Shown: positions 21,017 through 31,406 of the stretch, piece after piece
Layout: every line of letters begins with the position of its first letter
Numbering within the stretch: the stretch's first letter is position 1
Assembly (NCBI GenBank): GCA_002049455.2
Contig: KV918788.1
Span: 372,001-436,000 of the forward strand
DNA: 64,000 bases
Reading direction: 5' to 3'
Source: Porphyra umbilicalis
Lineage: Eukaryota > Rhodophyta > Bangiophyceae > Bangiales > Bangiaceae
The notes under the pieces: generated by a model
The model's database searches: none
The model's input: only the letters and a program-made list of their open reading frames with translations
What the model was told of the DNA's origin: nothing
Position numbers and translations under genes: made by a program

Positions 21017-24000
21017 ATGGGGGAGGCTTGCTGCGTGGAGGATCTTGACGCGGTTTGTGGGGAGGCACAGGATGGGGAGGGCGTCGACGTGCCGTACTTT
21101 GCGGCTCTCGGCGCGGAGGCGCTTGGGTTCTACCCGCCAGCGGAGCTGTTGCAAGCTCTGCTGCAGCACCGTGGCGCGGGCTTGAACGTGCGCGCCGAGC
21201 CGATGGTAGGGACGCGCGGTCCCGACGGTACTCGGGCAGCTTCTCCCGACCCGCTTCCATCGGGCGCTTCCCGGGCTCGGTCGCGGGGGGTGGGCGCAGC
21301 GCAACAGGCGTTCGACGTGGAGGGGCGGGCGGCATTCGTTGCTGCCCTTTCGTGCCAGCTGCTGGATGCTCTACTTGTCGGGCTCGACCTGGTGCTGCCG
21401 GACGTCGAGCTGATGGGACGCAAGGGCCCGGTCATCGTGCCGGTGCCCGGGGGACGGGCCGTGTTTGTGCGGAGCGCCACCGAGGCCCCTTACGTGGTTT
21501 GGGCGGCGGCCACCAAGACGAGCGTCTGCACGTTTTGCTCGTGTGGGACGGCGAGCAAGGACGAGAACGTCGGTGCGCGCGTCCGATCGAGCAAGTCCTC
21601 TACGTGCATGCACGCCGAGGCCTATTCTCAGGCGCTGCAGCAAGCCGTCAAGCATTTTCTTTGTAGCACCACCCGGGCCTTGCTGAGGCTCTATCCCGCC
21701 ATCGACAACTTCTCGGTCAACGCGCTGCACGTCGACACCTTCATGATGCAGCCGCTCCCCGACGGCGCGGCGATCCATGTGGTCGGGTACAACCACATCT
21801 GGTGCATCGTGCACACGCCTGGGGCGCGCACGCGCAAGACCCGGCCCGTGTGCCAGCACGTGCCGTGTAGGACGCGGAACAGTCGCTGCCTTCACTCTTT
21901 TGCCGTCAAGCCACCGATTGGCGGCTACGGCGGCTTCAACAACCCGGCCAAAGAGGGAGCGGAAAACAAAGGCGACGACGACGGCGGCGCTGCGAGCGAG
22001 AACAGCGACCAGAACGGTGGCGCTGAAGGTGAGGCACGGACGGCCCCGCCGCCGGCTGCTTCCACTGCTCCACGGCGGCGGCGCCCAGCTGCTCACGCGG
22101 CCAAGAAAAAGGGCCAAGAGCGTGTCTATCTGGACACAGACTACCGGCGACGGGCACGCAACCTGCTGCCGTGTGCGTCGGAGACACGTGTTTGCCTCGT
22201 CTGGGACGGCGTCGCGCGTGGGACCCCGCTGCCGGCGGACGTGGGTGAGGATCTATACGAGTTGAAGTGTCACAAGTGCGGTACGGCGGCGGGCGTCCTG
22301 GGACCGGCCGTCCTCGGCGACCTGTACACGCTGAGCGGGCCGACCAAGATCCGCACCCGACAGTGGCTGTGCCCAGACAAGGAGTGCGCCGAGATTGTCC
22401 GGTTCGACGGCTCAGACTACGGGCTGTTTGCCTACAACGCCGAGACGATCTACACGCGCACGCTCCTCGATGTCATCCTGTTTACGATTATCTCCACCAA
22501 GAGCAGCATCTCGGCGGCGACGGCGGTCTCGGCCTTCAACCTCCACTGCAGCGGGGCGGTCCACGCCAACGACTCGACGCAAACGCGGCAGGAGTTGTCG
22601 TACGCGACCGACCAATACTCGCGCACCCTCATCGTGCCGCGGTCGTTGTACCGGTGCGTCGACTGCTACCACTGCAGCGAGACGCCGTACGCGGCGGTCG
22701 TCGCCGACGGCCAGACCATCGGCATCTTCCGAGAGGCATCGTTCCCGTTTGAGAAGGACACAATCAACGTGCCGACAATTCCTATCTCAATCAACGACGC
22801 GTGCGCCGCGTTCGACCCCAAGGTGCGGTTGTGCGTGCGGCAGCGCCTCAAGGCTGGCTACTCAGCCGAGGTGACGTTCAACAAGGCCGAGCAAAAGGCG
22901 CTGTCAACCTTTGCGTCGCTGAGCGACGATGCACCCGCTCTCGGCGTCCACACCGACGCGGAGCACCCCAAGAAGGCCGGCTCGTGGGCGGCCAGCATCT
23001 TCTGGTGCTCTTTTTTCGCCACCACTGCCGAGGCGCAAGGCGGGAACGATGACGAGGAGCTGACGGACGCCTCGAGGTCTCCACCGGGGTCGCCGCCGCC
23101 CCCCAAGGCTTTGCTCTCGCCGTCCGTCCCCCCCCCTGCCATCAATAACACGTCGTCAACATTTAAGCCAACGCTGCGAGGTGGGGGCGTGGCGGATGAC
23201 GCGAATGGAGCGGTGCAGAGCACGGCCGGCTTTCGCTTTTGTAAGGTAATCCCCGAGGCCATTGGAGGGGATGACGTGCTGCCGATTGTGCGTCGGGAGC
23301 GGTGGTGCATCCTATTTGATTTTTTTTCGACCTTCGTTGCCGAGCCGGTCATCGGCATTTTTTCGGGGTGCAACGTAGACGAGCTGACGGAGCTCAGCCA
23401 AGCGTTGATTGACGGCAAGAAGCAGGAGCAGTGGAACGAGAACACCACGGGCATCCAGTCGCTGCACGTCGTTTGGCCGGCGCTCGACCTGCTGGCCGAC
23501 AGCATGGACGACGACGTGGAGCTCTCCCGTGCGATGGGCGAGCTGATCCTGTTTGCGGTGCACACGGACCTCCACATGGAGGCCCTGTGGCGCTGTCGTA
23601 TGAACGCCGAGGCGCTCCGCTTCGAGGCGGACTGGACCGATACCGACGCGGCCAAGTTCAAGGAGTGGCAGCTGCGCCAGCCGGCGCCGGCAGAGCCGCG
23701 TTTGCCATCTGGCCTCGTGTCCAAGGCGGCGTCGGCCGGCAGGGCAGACGACCAAGCTGCTGAGATCAGGTCGGGCGTGGTCATGCCCGACCTGGACCAA
23801 GTGCGCCCGCACCCGACGGACAACGTGGCGGCGGCGGCGGCGCGCGCCGCCCGTGACAAGGAGAAGCAGACCAACCCCACCAAGAAGACGAAGCGCAAAC
23901 GGGCGGATATGGAGAACGGCGGCTTGGGCGACGACGACTGCCGGCACGCCTTCATCACCCACAATGTCTTCACGCCTGGCGTCGTGTCTTACCTCTGCCC

Positions 24001-24508
24001 GTGCGGGGTGCTCATCGGGTTCGAGGTCCTCGAAACCGCCGAGAGCCCGGCGGGCATCGTGGCTGCCTTGGCGGCGCGCTTCCCCCGCTTGCCCAAGACG
24101 GTGTATTTTGACACCGCCTGTCAGTCCTCCCGCAATGCTACCCGCCGAATGCCGTGGCTTGTGCGGCTGTCCGAGACGTCGTGGGCGCTCGACCGCTTCC
24201 ACGCGGTCGCTCACAAGTGCTCTCCCTTGTTTGATGCCAACAACTACCCCGAGCGGTCGGGCCTCCACAAGACGTCGGCGGCCGAAAACCGCCATTCACT
24301 CAACAAGCCGCTGAAGTCGCACCTAACCTACTTGGGGCAAGACCGCTTCGTCGTCCAAATGCGGTTGATTGGGGCCATCAACAACCTGCTCATCTTGTAC
24401 CGACGTACAATAGGCAAGTCAGACGTGCGTCATCGCCCCCTGCCGTCCTTTTTCCATTCTCACTTGGTGTCTCAGTGCGAGCGTGTGGTGTGTGCATGTC
24501 GTCAGTAA
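21017..24508 (+). CDS. KDZ transposase, SWIM and zinc-cluster containing
   Basis: A large transposase of the KDZ class, 1,163 aa from the ATG at 21017. The frame is open further upstream, so an extra 5' exon is possible. Near the N-terminus is a SWIM-type CxC...CxH zinc site (C174, C176, C197, H199), then a second cluster CQHVPCRTRNSRCLH. A Zn-ribbon-like unit follows (CHKCG ... CPDKEC). The RNase-H-like core shows CVDCYHC then VVADGQTIG (D564), VYFDTAC (D1032), ALDRFHAVAH (D1059) and SAAENRH (E1090), the KDZ pattern. A 450-residue insertion between the first and second acidic residue contains Gly/Pro-rich and basic linkers (KKTKRKR, nuclear-signal-like). No internal stop occurs over 3.5 kb, suggesting recent activity. 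The end after NNLLILYRR may be altered by a small terminal intron. Confidence 0.85.
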   Translation: MGEACCVEDLDAVCGEAQDGEGVDVPYFAALGAEALGFYPPAELLQALLQHRGAGLNVRAEPMVGTRGPDGTRAASPDPLPSGASRARSRGVGAAQQAFDVEGRAAFVAALSCQLLDALLVGLDLVLPDVELMGRKGPVIVPVPGGRAVFVRSATEAPYVVWAAATKTSVCTFCSCGTASKDENVGARVRSSKSSTCMHAEAYSQALQQAVKHFLCSTTRALLRLYPAIDNFSVNALHVDTFMMQPLPDGAAIHVVGYNHIWCIVHTPGARTRKTRPVCQHVPCRTRNSRCLHSFAVKPPIGGYGGFNNPAKEGAENKGDDDGGAASENSDQNGGAEGEARTAPPPAASTAPRRRRPAAHAAKKKGQERVYLDTDYRRRARNLLPCASETRVCLVWDGVARGTPLPADVGEDLYELKCHKCGTAAGVLGPAVLGDLYTLSGPTKIRTRQWLCPDKECAEIVRFDGSDYGLFAYNAETIYTRTLLDVILFTIISTKSSISAATAVSAFNLHCSGAVHANDSTQTRQELSYATDQYSRTLIVPRSLYRCVDCYHCSETPYAAVVADGQTIGIFREASFPFEKDTINVPTIPISINDACAAFDPKVRLCVRQRLKAGYSAEVTFNKAEQKALSTFASLSDDAPALGVHTDAEHPKKAGSWAASIFWCSFFATTAEAQGGNDDEELTDASRSPPGSPPPPKALLSPSVPPPAINNTSSTFKPTLRGGGVADDANGAVQSTAGFRFCKVIPEAIGGDDVLPIVRRERWCILFDFFSTFVAEPVIGIFSGCNVDELTELSQALIDGKKQEQWNENTTGIQSLHVVWPALDLLADSMDDDVELSRAMGELILFAVHTDLHMEALWRCRMNAEALRFEADWTDTDAAKFKEWQLRQPAPAEPRLPSGLVSKAASAGRADDQAAEIRSGVVMPDLDQVRPHPTDNVAAAAARAARDKEKQTNPTKKTKRKRADMENGGLGDDDCRHAFITHNVFTPGVVSYLCPCGVLIGFEVLETAESPAGIVAALAARFPRLPKTVYFDTACQSSRNATRRMPWLVRLSETSWALDRFHAVAHKCSPLFDANNYPERSGLHKTSAAENRHSLNKPLKSHLTYLGQDRFVVQMRLIGAINNLLILYRRTIGKSDVRHRPLPSFFHSHLVSQCERVVCACRQ

Positions 24509-27039
24509 ACCTGTTTCCTTGTCACATCCTCTCCTCTATGGTACCATCGACAGCTTCACTGTACCCGTCGATACCTGGCCCGCGTCCGTTGCCCTTAGAA
24601 GAATCAGCAGGCTCCCCACTAGTATACATCCCTTTGCAGAAAGTCAACGGTAGCCTCTGTTGGTGACAACAGCCGGGCGTGCGCGTCCGTGCGGCCGGCG
24701 TCGCTGTTGTAGCCGCTGCGGCCGCCGTCGCTGCCAGCTGGGCATTGCACCGCCGCCACCAGCCCCAACTGGACCGCTTCCCCGCCCCTCTCGACGCAGC
24801 AACGCCGCTGCTCACAGCGGCGACGATGGCAGCCATGCTGTTCAGTGCCAGTAGGGCCGCCACTGGACAAAAAGATTGAGTGGGGCGGGGGGGGAGGGCA
24901 ATACGGCCCATCGCGTGACAGCGGCTGCGGGAGCAGCCGTCGCCGCCGCTTCACCACAAACTGCCCGATACTCTCGTCGTCGCCGCCTCGCACCGCACCC
25001 AGGACGTGCTCTGCCCTACTGATGGCGCCACTTACGCATATCGAAAGACTGGTGACTACGGGCAGCCAGGCCAAACCAGGGCGCGGCCCTCCCCTGCTCA
25101 CGTGTTGGATGCCCGCTGAGTACTACCACCCGTAGCCACTGCCATCATACATTGCCATGCACCGTCCCACGGCCGTTACCTGTTTCCCGGGCCAACATAT
25201 GGACCGCGTCCACTCTGGCGGTTGTCTCCCAACCACAACCCCCCCACAGCCGCTCGCCACTTTCACTCTGGTGAGCTCCACCGCCCCTGCGCTTCGGTTC
25301 CTCCCCATAAATCACTGTGCCATACCACGGCTGCTCGTGGCGCGCTGGATTGCGCAGAAAGGGGTACCAAAAGGGAGACGAGGGAACGCCTTTTACCGGA
25401 CAGGTTCAGGCCGGGTGTCTCAGTGACCCTTTCAGACAGTATGGAAGACGCCACTTTCTTTCTAACCCGCACCGAGGGGGAAGAACTGCGCTGCGAAGCT
25501 CACCACAGATGGGCAAGCGCACATTCGACTGTATTGCTTCTATGCGTGGCACTTGGCATGACATACACGAGTAGCAGCCCCCCCCACCTGCCCCAGCGTC
25601 CCATCCAGTCCCTATCGCCAGACGGACACCACACCAGTCTACCATAGAAAGAAAACCGGCCGCCTCCCATCCATTTACTCTACAGATTCCACACAAAGCC
25701 TTTCCCGCCGAAGCCCCAGCGTCTGTTGTCAAAGAGAGTTGGTAGGGGCCGCATGTGGCGGATCTCATGGTCATCCTACGGCGTGCCACAGTGGTCCCCT
25801 GGGTGCGGGGGCCAGCCGCTCCGCCGGGACACAGCCAGCAGCCCGCGGGAGCAGGACCATTGACGGCGCCTGGAGCAGCGGCACTGTGGACGTCTCGTGC
25901 GAGCAATGCGGGCGGGACAAGCGCGGTCCGGCTGCGCAGCCAGGGAGCGCAGCCAGAGCGGCGGGTGCATAGCCGGCGAGGAGCGGCCCCACACAGCAGC
26001 AAGCCGCCGTTGTGGGAACGCCCAACAGACCAACACGGGCGGGTCCAGCACCGCCCAACACGAGTCATGCTTGCCGCCTCTTGGGCGTGCAAATGGTGAG
26101 CATCAATGACTGAACTTTCGCCAGACGAATTTATCAAATACACACCGTAATTGACAAGCTCCCGAACCGCGACCCCCCTCAGCACCCTTTCCAACGCGGA
26201 CACCGTGAAGAATGTCCGATTCAAATATGATTTTTGACATTTTATATGGTTTAGATATGGATTAGATATGACTCTGTTACAGAAGCTTCAGTTTTAATAA
26301 TATTTTCACGTAATACGATGCGAAAGCACAGCTGTTGAGCAGAGGCGGCTCGCGCCCACATCGCCTGATCCACCGGATTTGGGCCACGATTCCGCCTTGT
26401 TAAAACGGCCGCATGTGAGCATGGACGGTGCATTGGATCTGCCACTCCATTTCGCTGCCATATGTCGTCTCTTTCGCGATTCTTCTGTACGGGTATATTT
26501 TCCGAAAGGATGTCGGTCGTTGTGTCGGTTGACAAACTGGTATTCTCTCGTTCTGTATTCATGTTGTCGGATGGGCGCTGTGCAGCTGCCTGACACGGGG
26601 CCCGTCGAGCGTTTACGGATCTCATTTGGGTCTCTCGAAAGTAGAAGACGCATCGTTTTCGATTTGGTTTGGGTTGGTACTTTACGACAATCGAGTGTTG
26701 CCATGGCCGTTGTGTCCATATCCCTCCCCACTGGAGTGCCTCCACTGCAGTTTCTCCACCGCAGCAGCGCCCCAATGCCGCCGCCGGCGTGGCCGCTATC
26801 TCTGCCGTTGTGTTCCTCACGTGCGGCAGCGGCTGGGGTGGATGGGGGGGGGATGGGCAATTGGTCCGTGCGGGACTGATTGCGACGGCGATAGCGGCAA
26901 TGGGCAGCGACGGGGGCTGTACCATCAGCCCGCGCCGCCAGGGGGTGGGCGCCGTGCTGGCGTCACTGCGAGCTGGCCTACTCTCTTTGTCTCTTTGCGC
27001 GAGTGTGCAGGAAGTGTATTCGAGTAGTGTGGTTTACTG
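24509..27039. other. Non-coding middle of the KDZ element
   Basis: The 2.5 kb between the two convergent genes has no supported ORF. It includes AT-richer stretches (26,100-26,330, 26,480-26,700). It could hold the 3' ends of both transcripts or remnants of captured sequence. Confidence 0.5.
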
Positions 27040-29775
27040 TTAGCTCTCCATGGCGTCGGCGCCGCCTAAAGCAAACGACCGGTCAGCGGCAGCCCGTGCT
27101 GCACGCTCCTCCCGGGCCTCCTGCTGGGCAACCCCGTCACGCACAACGCTGGCAGCCATTTCTAGACGCACGGCACTCGCATCTCCCGCCTGCACCTTCG
27201 ACTTCTCCTCACGTAAAGTGTGCCAAACAAAGGAGAAAGCGTACGCCCCACAGCTGGTTGAGTCGGTCTGCGAAGGAGCCTTGATTTTTTTGTGCGACCA
27301 GCTTTTCTTTGCCCCCTTGTCTTGCTCGCCCTCGCCCTCGCCCCCCACCGACCCAGCCACCCTCGCCTCCTCAATCGACTTGCTCATCGCCGCCTCGTCA
27401 AAGAGCACGCGCAACCGCTTGCCCATAGCCTTGACGCGCACCACCGCCTCGGCAACATCAGGACGCAGCGTTGCAAAGTGCTGTCCCGAGTCGTACAGCG
27501 TCACCGTCTTGCTCGGCAGGTGGACGGCAAAGGCGACCCAGTGCGAGTTGTCAATGTTGCATACGCCGGCCAGCTGCTCGACAATGCCCGCCAACCGGAA
27601 GGCCTTTTGGGCGGCCGCGTCAACGGCGGCCGCTACGGCAGCGGCGTGGGTGGGGCCCCGCGGCGGCTGCAGCAAGGAAACGAAGAAGGAGCACGGCAAG
27701 GCGTACGACGTTGGCTTGTTTTTCTTCAGCCACCGTCGAAGAATGGTCTGGTTGACCGCCAGAAAGTCGTCCGACATCCAGACGTCGCCGAGGTTGGCGA
27801 CGAGCCGGTTGGCCGTCAGCCCCGCGTCCTCCTCCGCCGCGTCCTCCGGCTGAGCGTCCGTGCGCCAGACCGTCGCGTTCGGGTTGCTCTTGAGCACGAC
27901 CTGCATCACCTCCGTGCCCAGCTCGCCGGTCGTCGACTCCTTGACCCCGTAGAAGGTAGAGACCCGTGAGTTGTACAGGACGGCCGCCTCCCGTACCCAT
28001 GCGACAACGCCGCGGAGGGCCTGCAGCCGCTCAGCAGCCAGGTGGAGCTCGCCCATGGCGACGAGCGATGCCATGGACACACGCACCGTGTCGCCCGACT
28101 CAAGCGCCTTGAACTTTGCGGTGATCTTGCACTCGTCGTCGACGTCGACCTCACCGCCAACCCTCATTGCCGCCGCCTTCTCCATCAGCTGCTTTCGCGC
28201 CGAGCGCGCGACCTTGTCGTCAAGCACACACTCCAAGAGCGTTTGCGACTTGGTGAAGGCCGACCAGTCGCTCACCGCCACCGTCTCAATCACAATCTCG
28301 TCGTCGACGACAAACACGACGGGAGGGCACCAGTTGGTGGCCAGCGAAAAAAAGGTGTGGTCCGCCAACAGCGCCGGCTCGGCGTGTAGTGGCAAGCACA
28401 CCACGTCCTCCGATGCGTCGAGTATCGGCAGCTCCAGATCCACCGCGCTCCGACGTGCTTGACCTTTCGGCTTCTTAGCAGAGGGCTGCGCGGTTGCGTC
28501 GGCGCTCCTCTTGAGCGACGCACGAGCGGCCGCCGCCTGTGCCTTGGCGAGGCGATCAGCGGCAGCAGCCTCTCTTCCGGCGGCACCGGCTGCACGACGA
28601 GCGGCCATGCGCGCAGCGGCCAGAGTAGACATGTCGGCGCCCGGCGCGCCATTGGCGGGGCTAGGGGACCCGGTGGGGGACCGGTACGGCGGTGTCGACG
28701 CCGTGGAAGGTGTGCGGGGCGTGCCGGGGGCCAACCCGAAGCCGTCCGTCAATCGGTGATCGTTAATTGTCAAGCCCGCCACGGCCTCTGACGACACGGA
28801 GAAAACGGACGGGTCCAGCTTGACGCCGAGCATTGCAAGACGGTCACAGATGGCAACCCTGACACCACGCTCCTTGTCAAAGAGTAGAAGCAGCACCGCC
28901 ACGACCAGGTTGAAGTCGGGCGTCTTGGAAGTGCCAATCTCCACCAGGGTGACCATCGCCTCCTCGACGTTGTCCACGTCCCGCGTCCGCTCGCCCGTCG
29001 GCAGGTGCCGTCGCTGCACGGCGACAGGGAACGGGAAGTGCATGCACCTCACGGTGCCACCGACGTCCGCCGATGCCCTCGTGTTGCCCATATCGACCGG
29101 CCACCATGGCAGCTTGCCTTGGATGAATGCTCGGCACGACACGCCGTACTTGTGGAGCAACGCGTTGCGCGCCACGGTGACCGTCTCGCGGACGGGACCG
29201 ACCCAGCCCTTTTGAACAGCTGTGAAGAGCGCCTCCATGACCCAGATGCCGGCTTCACTGGGAAAGTGGATGTCCGGCCGCTTGAAAAAAGCAAAGGTTG
29301 GCTCGAGCACGGGAGGCGACAGACCCACGGCGGCGGCGGGAGGAGCATCAGCGGCATGGGGACGAGCACCGGGGGCAGGTAGAGGAGCGTCGGCGGCAGG
29401 GGGAGGAGCACCAGCCGCGTCTCCTTCTGGATCGAAGGCGAGAGCTTGTTGGACCGCGTCTTCCGTAGAACCCCGCGGTGCGACGTCGGCGGTAGCATCA
29501 GCGAAGGCGCTCGCCACCAAGGAATCACCGTCACCGTGCGCCGTAGAGCGGTCCTCGTCCTCCCGGGGGGCCGCAGGTACACAGCCCCTCTCACGCAACG
29601 ACCGCCGAAAAAGTCCGGAGGTAGTTGTCATCGACAGCTCGGAGTGAATGTGGGTGTAGACCGTTTGGATCACACGCTTGGCGTCCTCGTGCGCCGAGAG
29701 CGCCGCGTCGTACAGGACGACGAAATACGCCTTGCCCGTCGCCTTGGATACGCCGACAGGTGGAAGTGACAGCAT
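27040..29775 (-). CDS. Ulp1/C48-type SUMO protease-like protein of the KDZ element
   Basis: 911 aa from the ATG at 29775; the frame opens a little further upstream with GTG. The C-terminal third is a Ulp1 cysteine protease domain: NSHWVAFAVHL (H745), TLYDSG (D762), SQTDSTSCGAYAF (Q836, C842), a complete catalytic set. Ulp1 proteases remove or process SUMO-type modifiers. The N-terminal two thirds lack a known domain. They include a Pro/Ala-rich part, a WPVDMGNTRASADVGG segment and basic, Ala-rich helices with nuclear-signal-like KRSADATAQPSAKKPKG. The gene lies inside the KDZ element, 0.3 kb from the right inverted repeat and convergent with the transposase, so it is best read as an element-encoded accessory protein. 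Its target is unknown. Confidence 0.85.
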   Translation of the reverse strand: MLSLPPVGVSKATGKAYFVVLYDAALSAHEDAKRVIQTVYTHIHSELSMTTTSGLFRRSLRERGCVPAAPREDEDRSTAHGDGDSLVASAFADATADVAPRGSTEDAVQQALAFDPEGDAAGAPPPAADAPLPAPGARPHAADAPPAAAVGLSPPVLEPTFAFFKRPDIHFPSEAGIWVMEALFTAVQKGWVGPVRETVTVARNALLHKYGVSCRAFIQGKLPWWPVDMGNTRASADVGGTVRCMHFPFPVAVQRRHLPTGERTRDVDNVEEAMVTLVEIGTSKTPDFNLVVAVLLLLFDKERGVRVAICDRLAMLGVKLDPSVFSVSSEAVAGLTINDHRLTDGFGLAPGTPRTPSTASTPPYRSPTGSPSPANGAPGADMSTLAAARMAARRAAGAAGREAAAADRLAKAQAAAARASLKRSADATAQPSAKKPKGQARRSAVDLELPILDASEDVVCLPLHAEPALLADHTFFSLATNWCPPVVFVVDDEIVIETVAVSDWSAFTKSQTLLECVLDDKVARSARKQLMEKAAAMRVGGEVDVDDECKITAKFKALESGDTVRVSMASLVAMGELHLAAERLQALRGVVAWVREAAVLYNSRVSTFYGVKESTTGELGTEVMQVVLKSNPNATVWRTDAQPEDAAEEDAGLTANRLVANLGDVWMSDDFLAVNQTILRRWLKKNKPTSYALPCSFFVSLLQPPRGPTHAAAVAAAVDAAAQKAFRLAGIVEQLAGVCNIDNSHWVAFAVHLPSKTVTLYDSGQHFATLRPDVAEAVVRVKAMGKRLRVLFDEAAMSKSIEEARVAGSVGGEGEGEQDKGAKKSWSHKKIKAPSQTDSTSCGAYAFSFVWHTLREEKSKVQAGDASAVRLEMAASVVRDGVAQQEAREERAARAAADRSFALGGADAMES

Positions 29776-30064
29776 AGCGACGGGCACCGCTCCTCCAGGT
29801 CGACCAAGGTCTGAACGAGCACGCTAACAAGTCCATTGACGTCGGAAGGGAGCGAGGAAACACCCAGCAGCACGCGTAATAGCGCCCGCAGCCTAGTAGC
29901 CCGCAAAGTCGACTGGGGGACCGGCGCCATGCGACCAATGCAGAGCGGCAGCGCCCGTCGCAAACGGAGAGGCGGGGAGAGCCGCCGAGCGTCGCAAACC
30001 ACAAGGGCACATGGACAACCGGCGGCAACGGCAACGGTGTGCACGCAACTCGCGGAGCCGACGG

Positions 30065-30706
30065 GGCGGTGGGGCGGGGGGAGGGGGAGCGACCTCGATG
30101 CGGCGGGGGGAGCCGACCGTTGTGCCGGTAGGCGCGCCGGTGGGCGTGCCGGCGGGGATGGAGGAGCGCCGACGGTGGCCGAGCACCCCCGCGGACCCAC
30201 GCACGCAGCACGGCGGTCGACGGCGTGTGGGGGGCGGGGAGAGCGGGGGCGACCGCCGTGCAGCGCGGCGGCAGCGGCGGTGCCGGCGGACGTGCCGGCG
30301 GGGGCGGAGCACCGCCGACGGCGGCGGCGCGGACGACGACGACGGGGCCGACGACGGCGGCGGGCGCGGGCGGGCGGACGGGTGGGCGACCGCCCAGATC
30401 CCCCCGCGTGGGGGGGGTACAGAGGGGTGGCGGTCGATGCGGGCGGGCGGATGGGTGCGCGACCGCCCAGATCCCCCCCCGTGGGGGGGGGTGCAGAGGG
30501 GTGGCGGTCGGTGCGGGCGGGCGGATGGGTGTGCGACCGCCCAGATCCCCCCCCGTGGGGGGGGGTGCAGAGGGGTGGCGGGTGGTGCGGGCGGGCAGAC
30601 GTGTGGGCGACCGCCCAGATCCCCCGCCGTGGGGGAGGGGTGCAGAGGGGTGCCGATCGGCGACGGTGGCGCCCAAGAGAGCGGGACTGCAGTCGACTGT
30701 CCTGAT
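30065..30706 (-). repeat. Right long inverted repeat of the KDZ element
   Basis: An inverted copy of 20,172-20,822, ending CTGCAGTCGACTGTCCTGATC. It includes the inverted tandem array of four about 70-75-bp units at about 30,393-30,665. Similarity stops at about 30,065 inside and about 30,706 outside. Confidence 0.8.
30393..30665 (-). repeat. Tandem repeat, 4 x about 70-75 bp, inside the right inverted repeat
   Basis: Each unit contains GCGACCGCCCAGATCCCCCC, a G run, and TGCAGAGGGGTGGCGG. These are mirror copies of the left array. Units differ in C/G-run length and by point changes. Confidence 0.85.
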
Positions 30707-31406
30707 CTGTCGGAGACCCAGAAACCCCACGGACCCAGATTTGTGCTCATCCGCCACCATCTGGCTGGGACCCTGGCCCGGCCCGGCGTGCCCGGGCCGG
30801 GCCGGAGGCCCGGCCGGACGCAGCTCTCATCGTCGCTAGAGAACCAGGCGCATCCGACCAAAGGAACTGCGAAAGGGGTCCTCCTGGTCGACGGCCACTG
30901 CCGGCGGCGTCGCCGATCGGTGCACGCCCCCGCGCGCCGCTCGGCGGGCGACTGGAGGGCCCGCTTTAGCGAAACTGCCCCCCCCGGCGGTGGGTGCGGT
31001 GGGGGGTGCGGCAGCTCAGACCGCCACCCTCCTCGCCCGCCCCGCGTGGGGAGCGTGACGCGCCGCCGACCCCGCGAGCGAGCCGCGCTGCTGGCGCGGC
31101 GGCCGCGCCGCAGCACTCCACGGCGGACCCGCCACGGCGCGCGGAAAGTACAGCAGGGTGCTCGCCCGCGCTCGCTCGCCCGACACCCCCCCCCCCCCAC
31201 GCCCCGAACAGCGGGCGTGGTTGTGCTGCCAAGGCACCCCCACGTTTGGCAGCGGCTGGCACTGCCGCTGGTGCGCGTGGGCGGGGGTGAACCCCCGTCA
31301 CCCGTCGCCCGCAGTGGGAAAGAAAAGGGGACTGAGCGCCGCGGCGGTGACGGGCGTGGCGCACCCAGGCGTCCCTCGTGAGCCGCGCCCGTCCAAGCTG
31401 GCAGAT
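30707..31406. other. Right flank of the KDZ element
   Basis: No gene is supported. A 12-bp-arm hairpin (GGCCCGGCCCGG / CCGGGCCGGGCC, 30,775-30,803) and the 33-nt inverted repeat partner (30,847-30,879) lie here. The rest is GC-rich sequence with G and C runs. Confidence 0.45.
30847..30879 (-). repeat. 33-nt repeat, inverted partner of 19,715-19,747
   Basis: Reads GGCGCATCCGACCAAAGG on the plus strand at its left. One mismatch to the reverse complement of the left copy. Confidence 0.7.

Larger units (their letters stand above)
20172..30706. mobile_element. KDZ-class transposon with Ulp1 protease gene, long inverted repeats
   Basis: A 10.5-kb element bounded by inverted repeats of about 640 bp (20,172-20,822 and 30,065-30,706). 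It contains a KDZ transposase reading rightward from the left repeat and a Ulp1-type protease reading leftward from the right repeat. Both coding sequences are long and open. No target-site duplication could be matched next to the repeats; the 33-nt inverted pair at 19,715 and 30,847 could be the outer limit. KDZ elements (Kyakuja, Dileera, Zisupton) are known from fungi, fish and algae. Confidence 0.75.
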
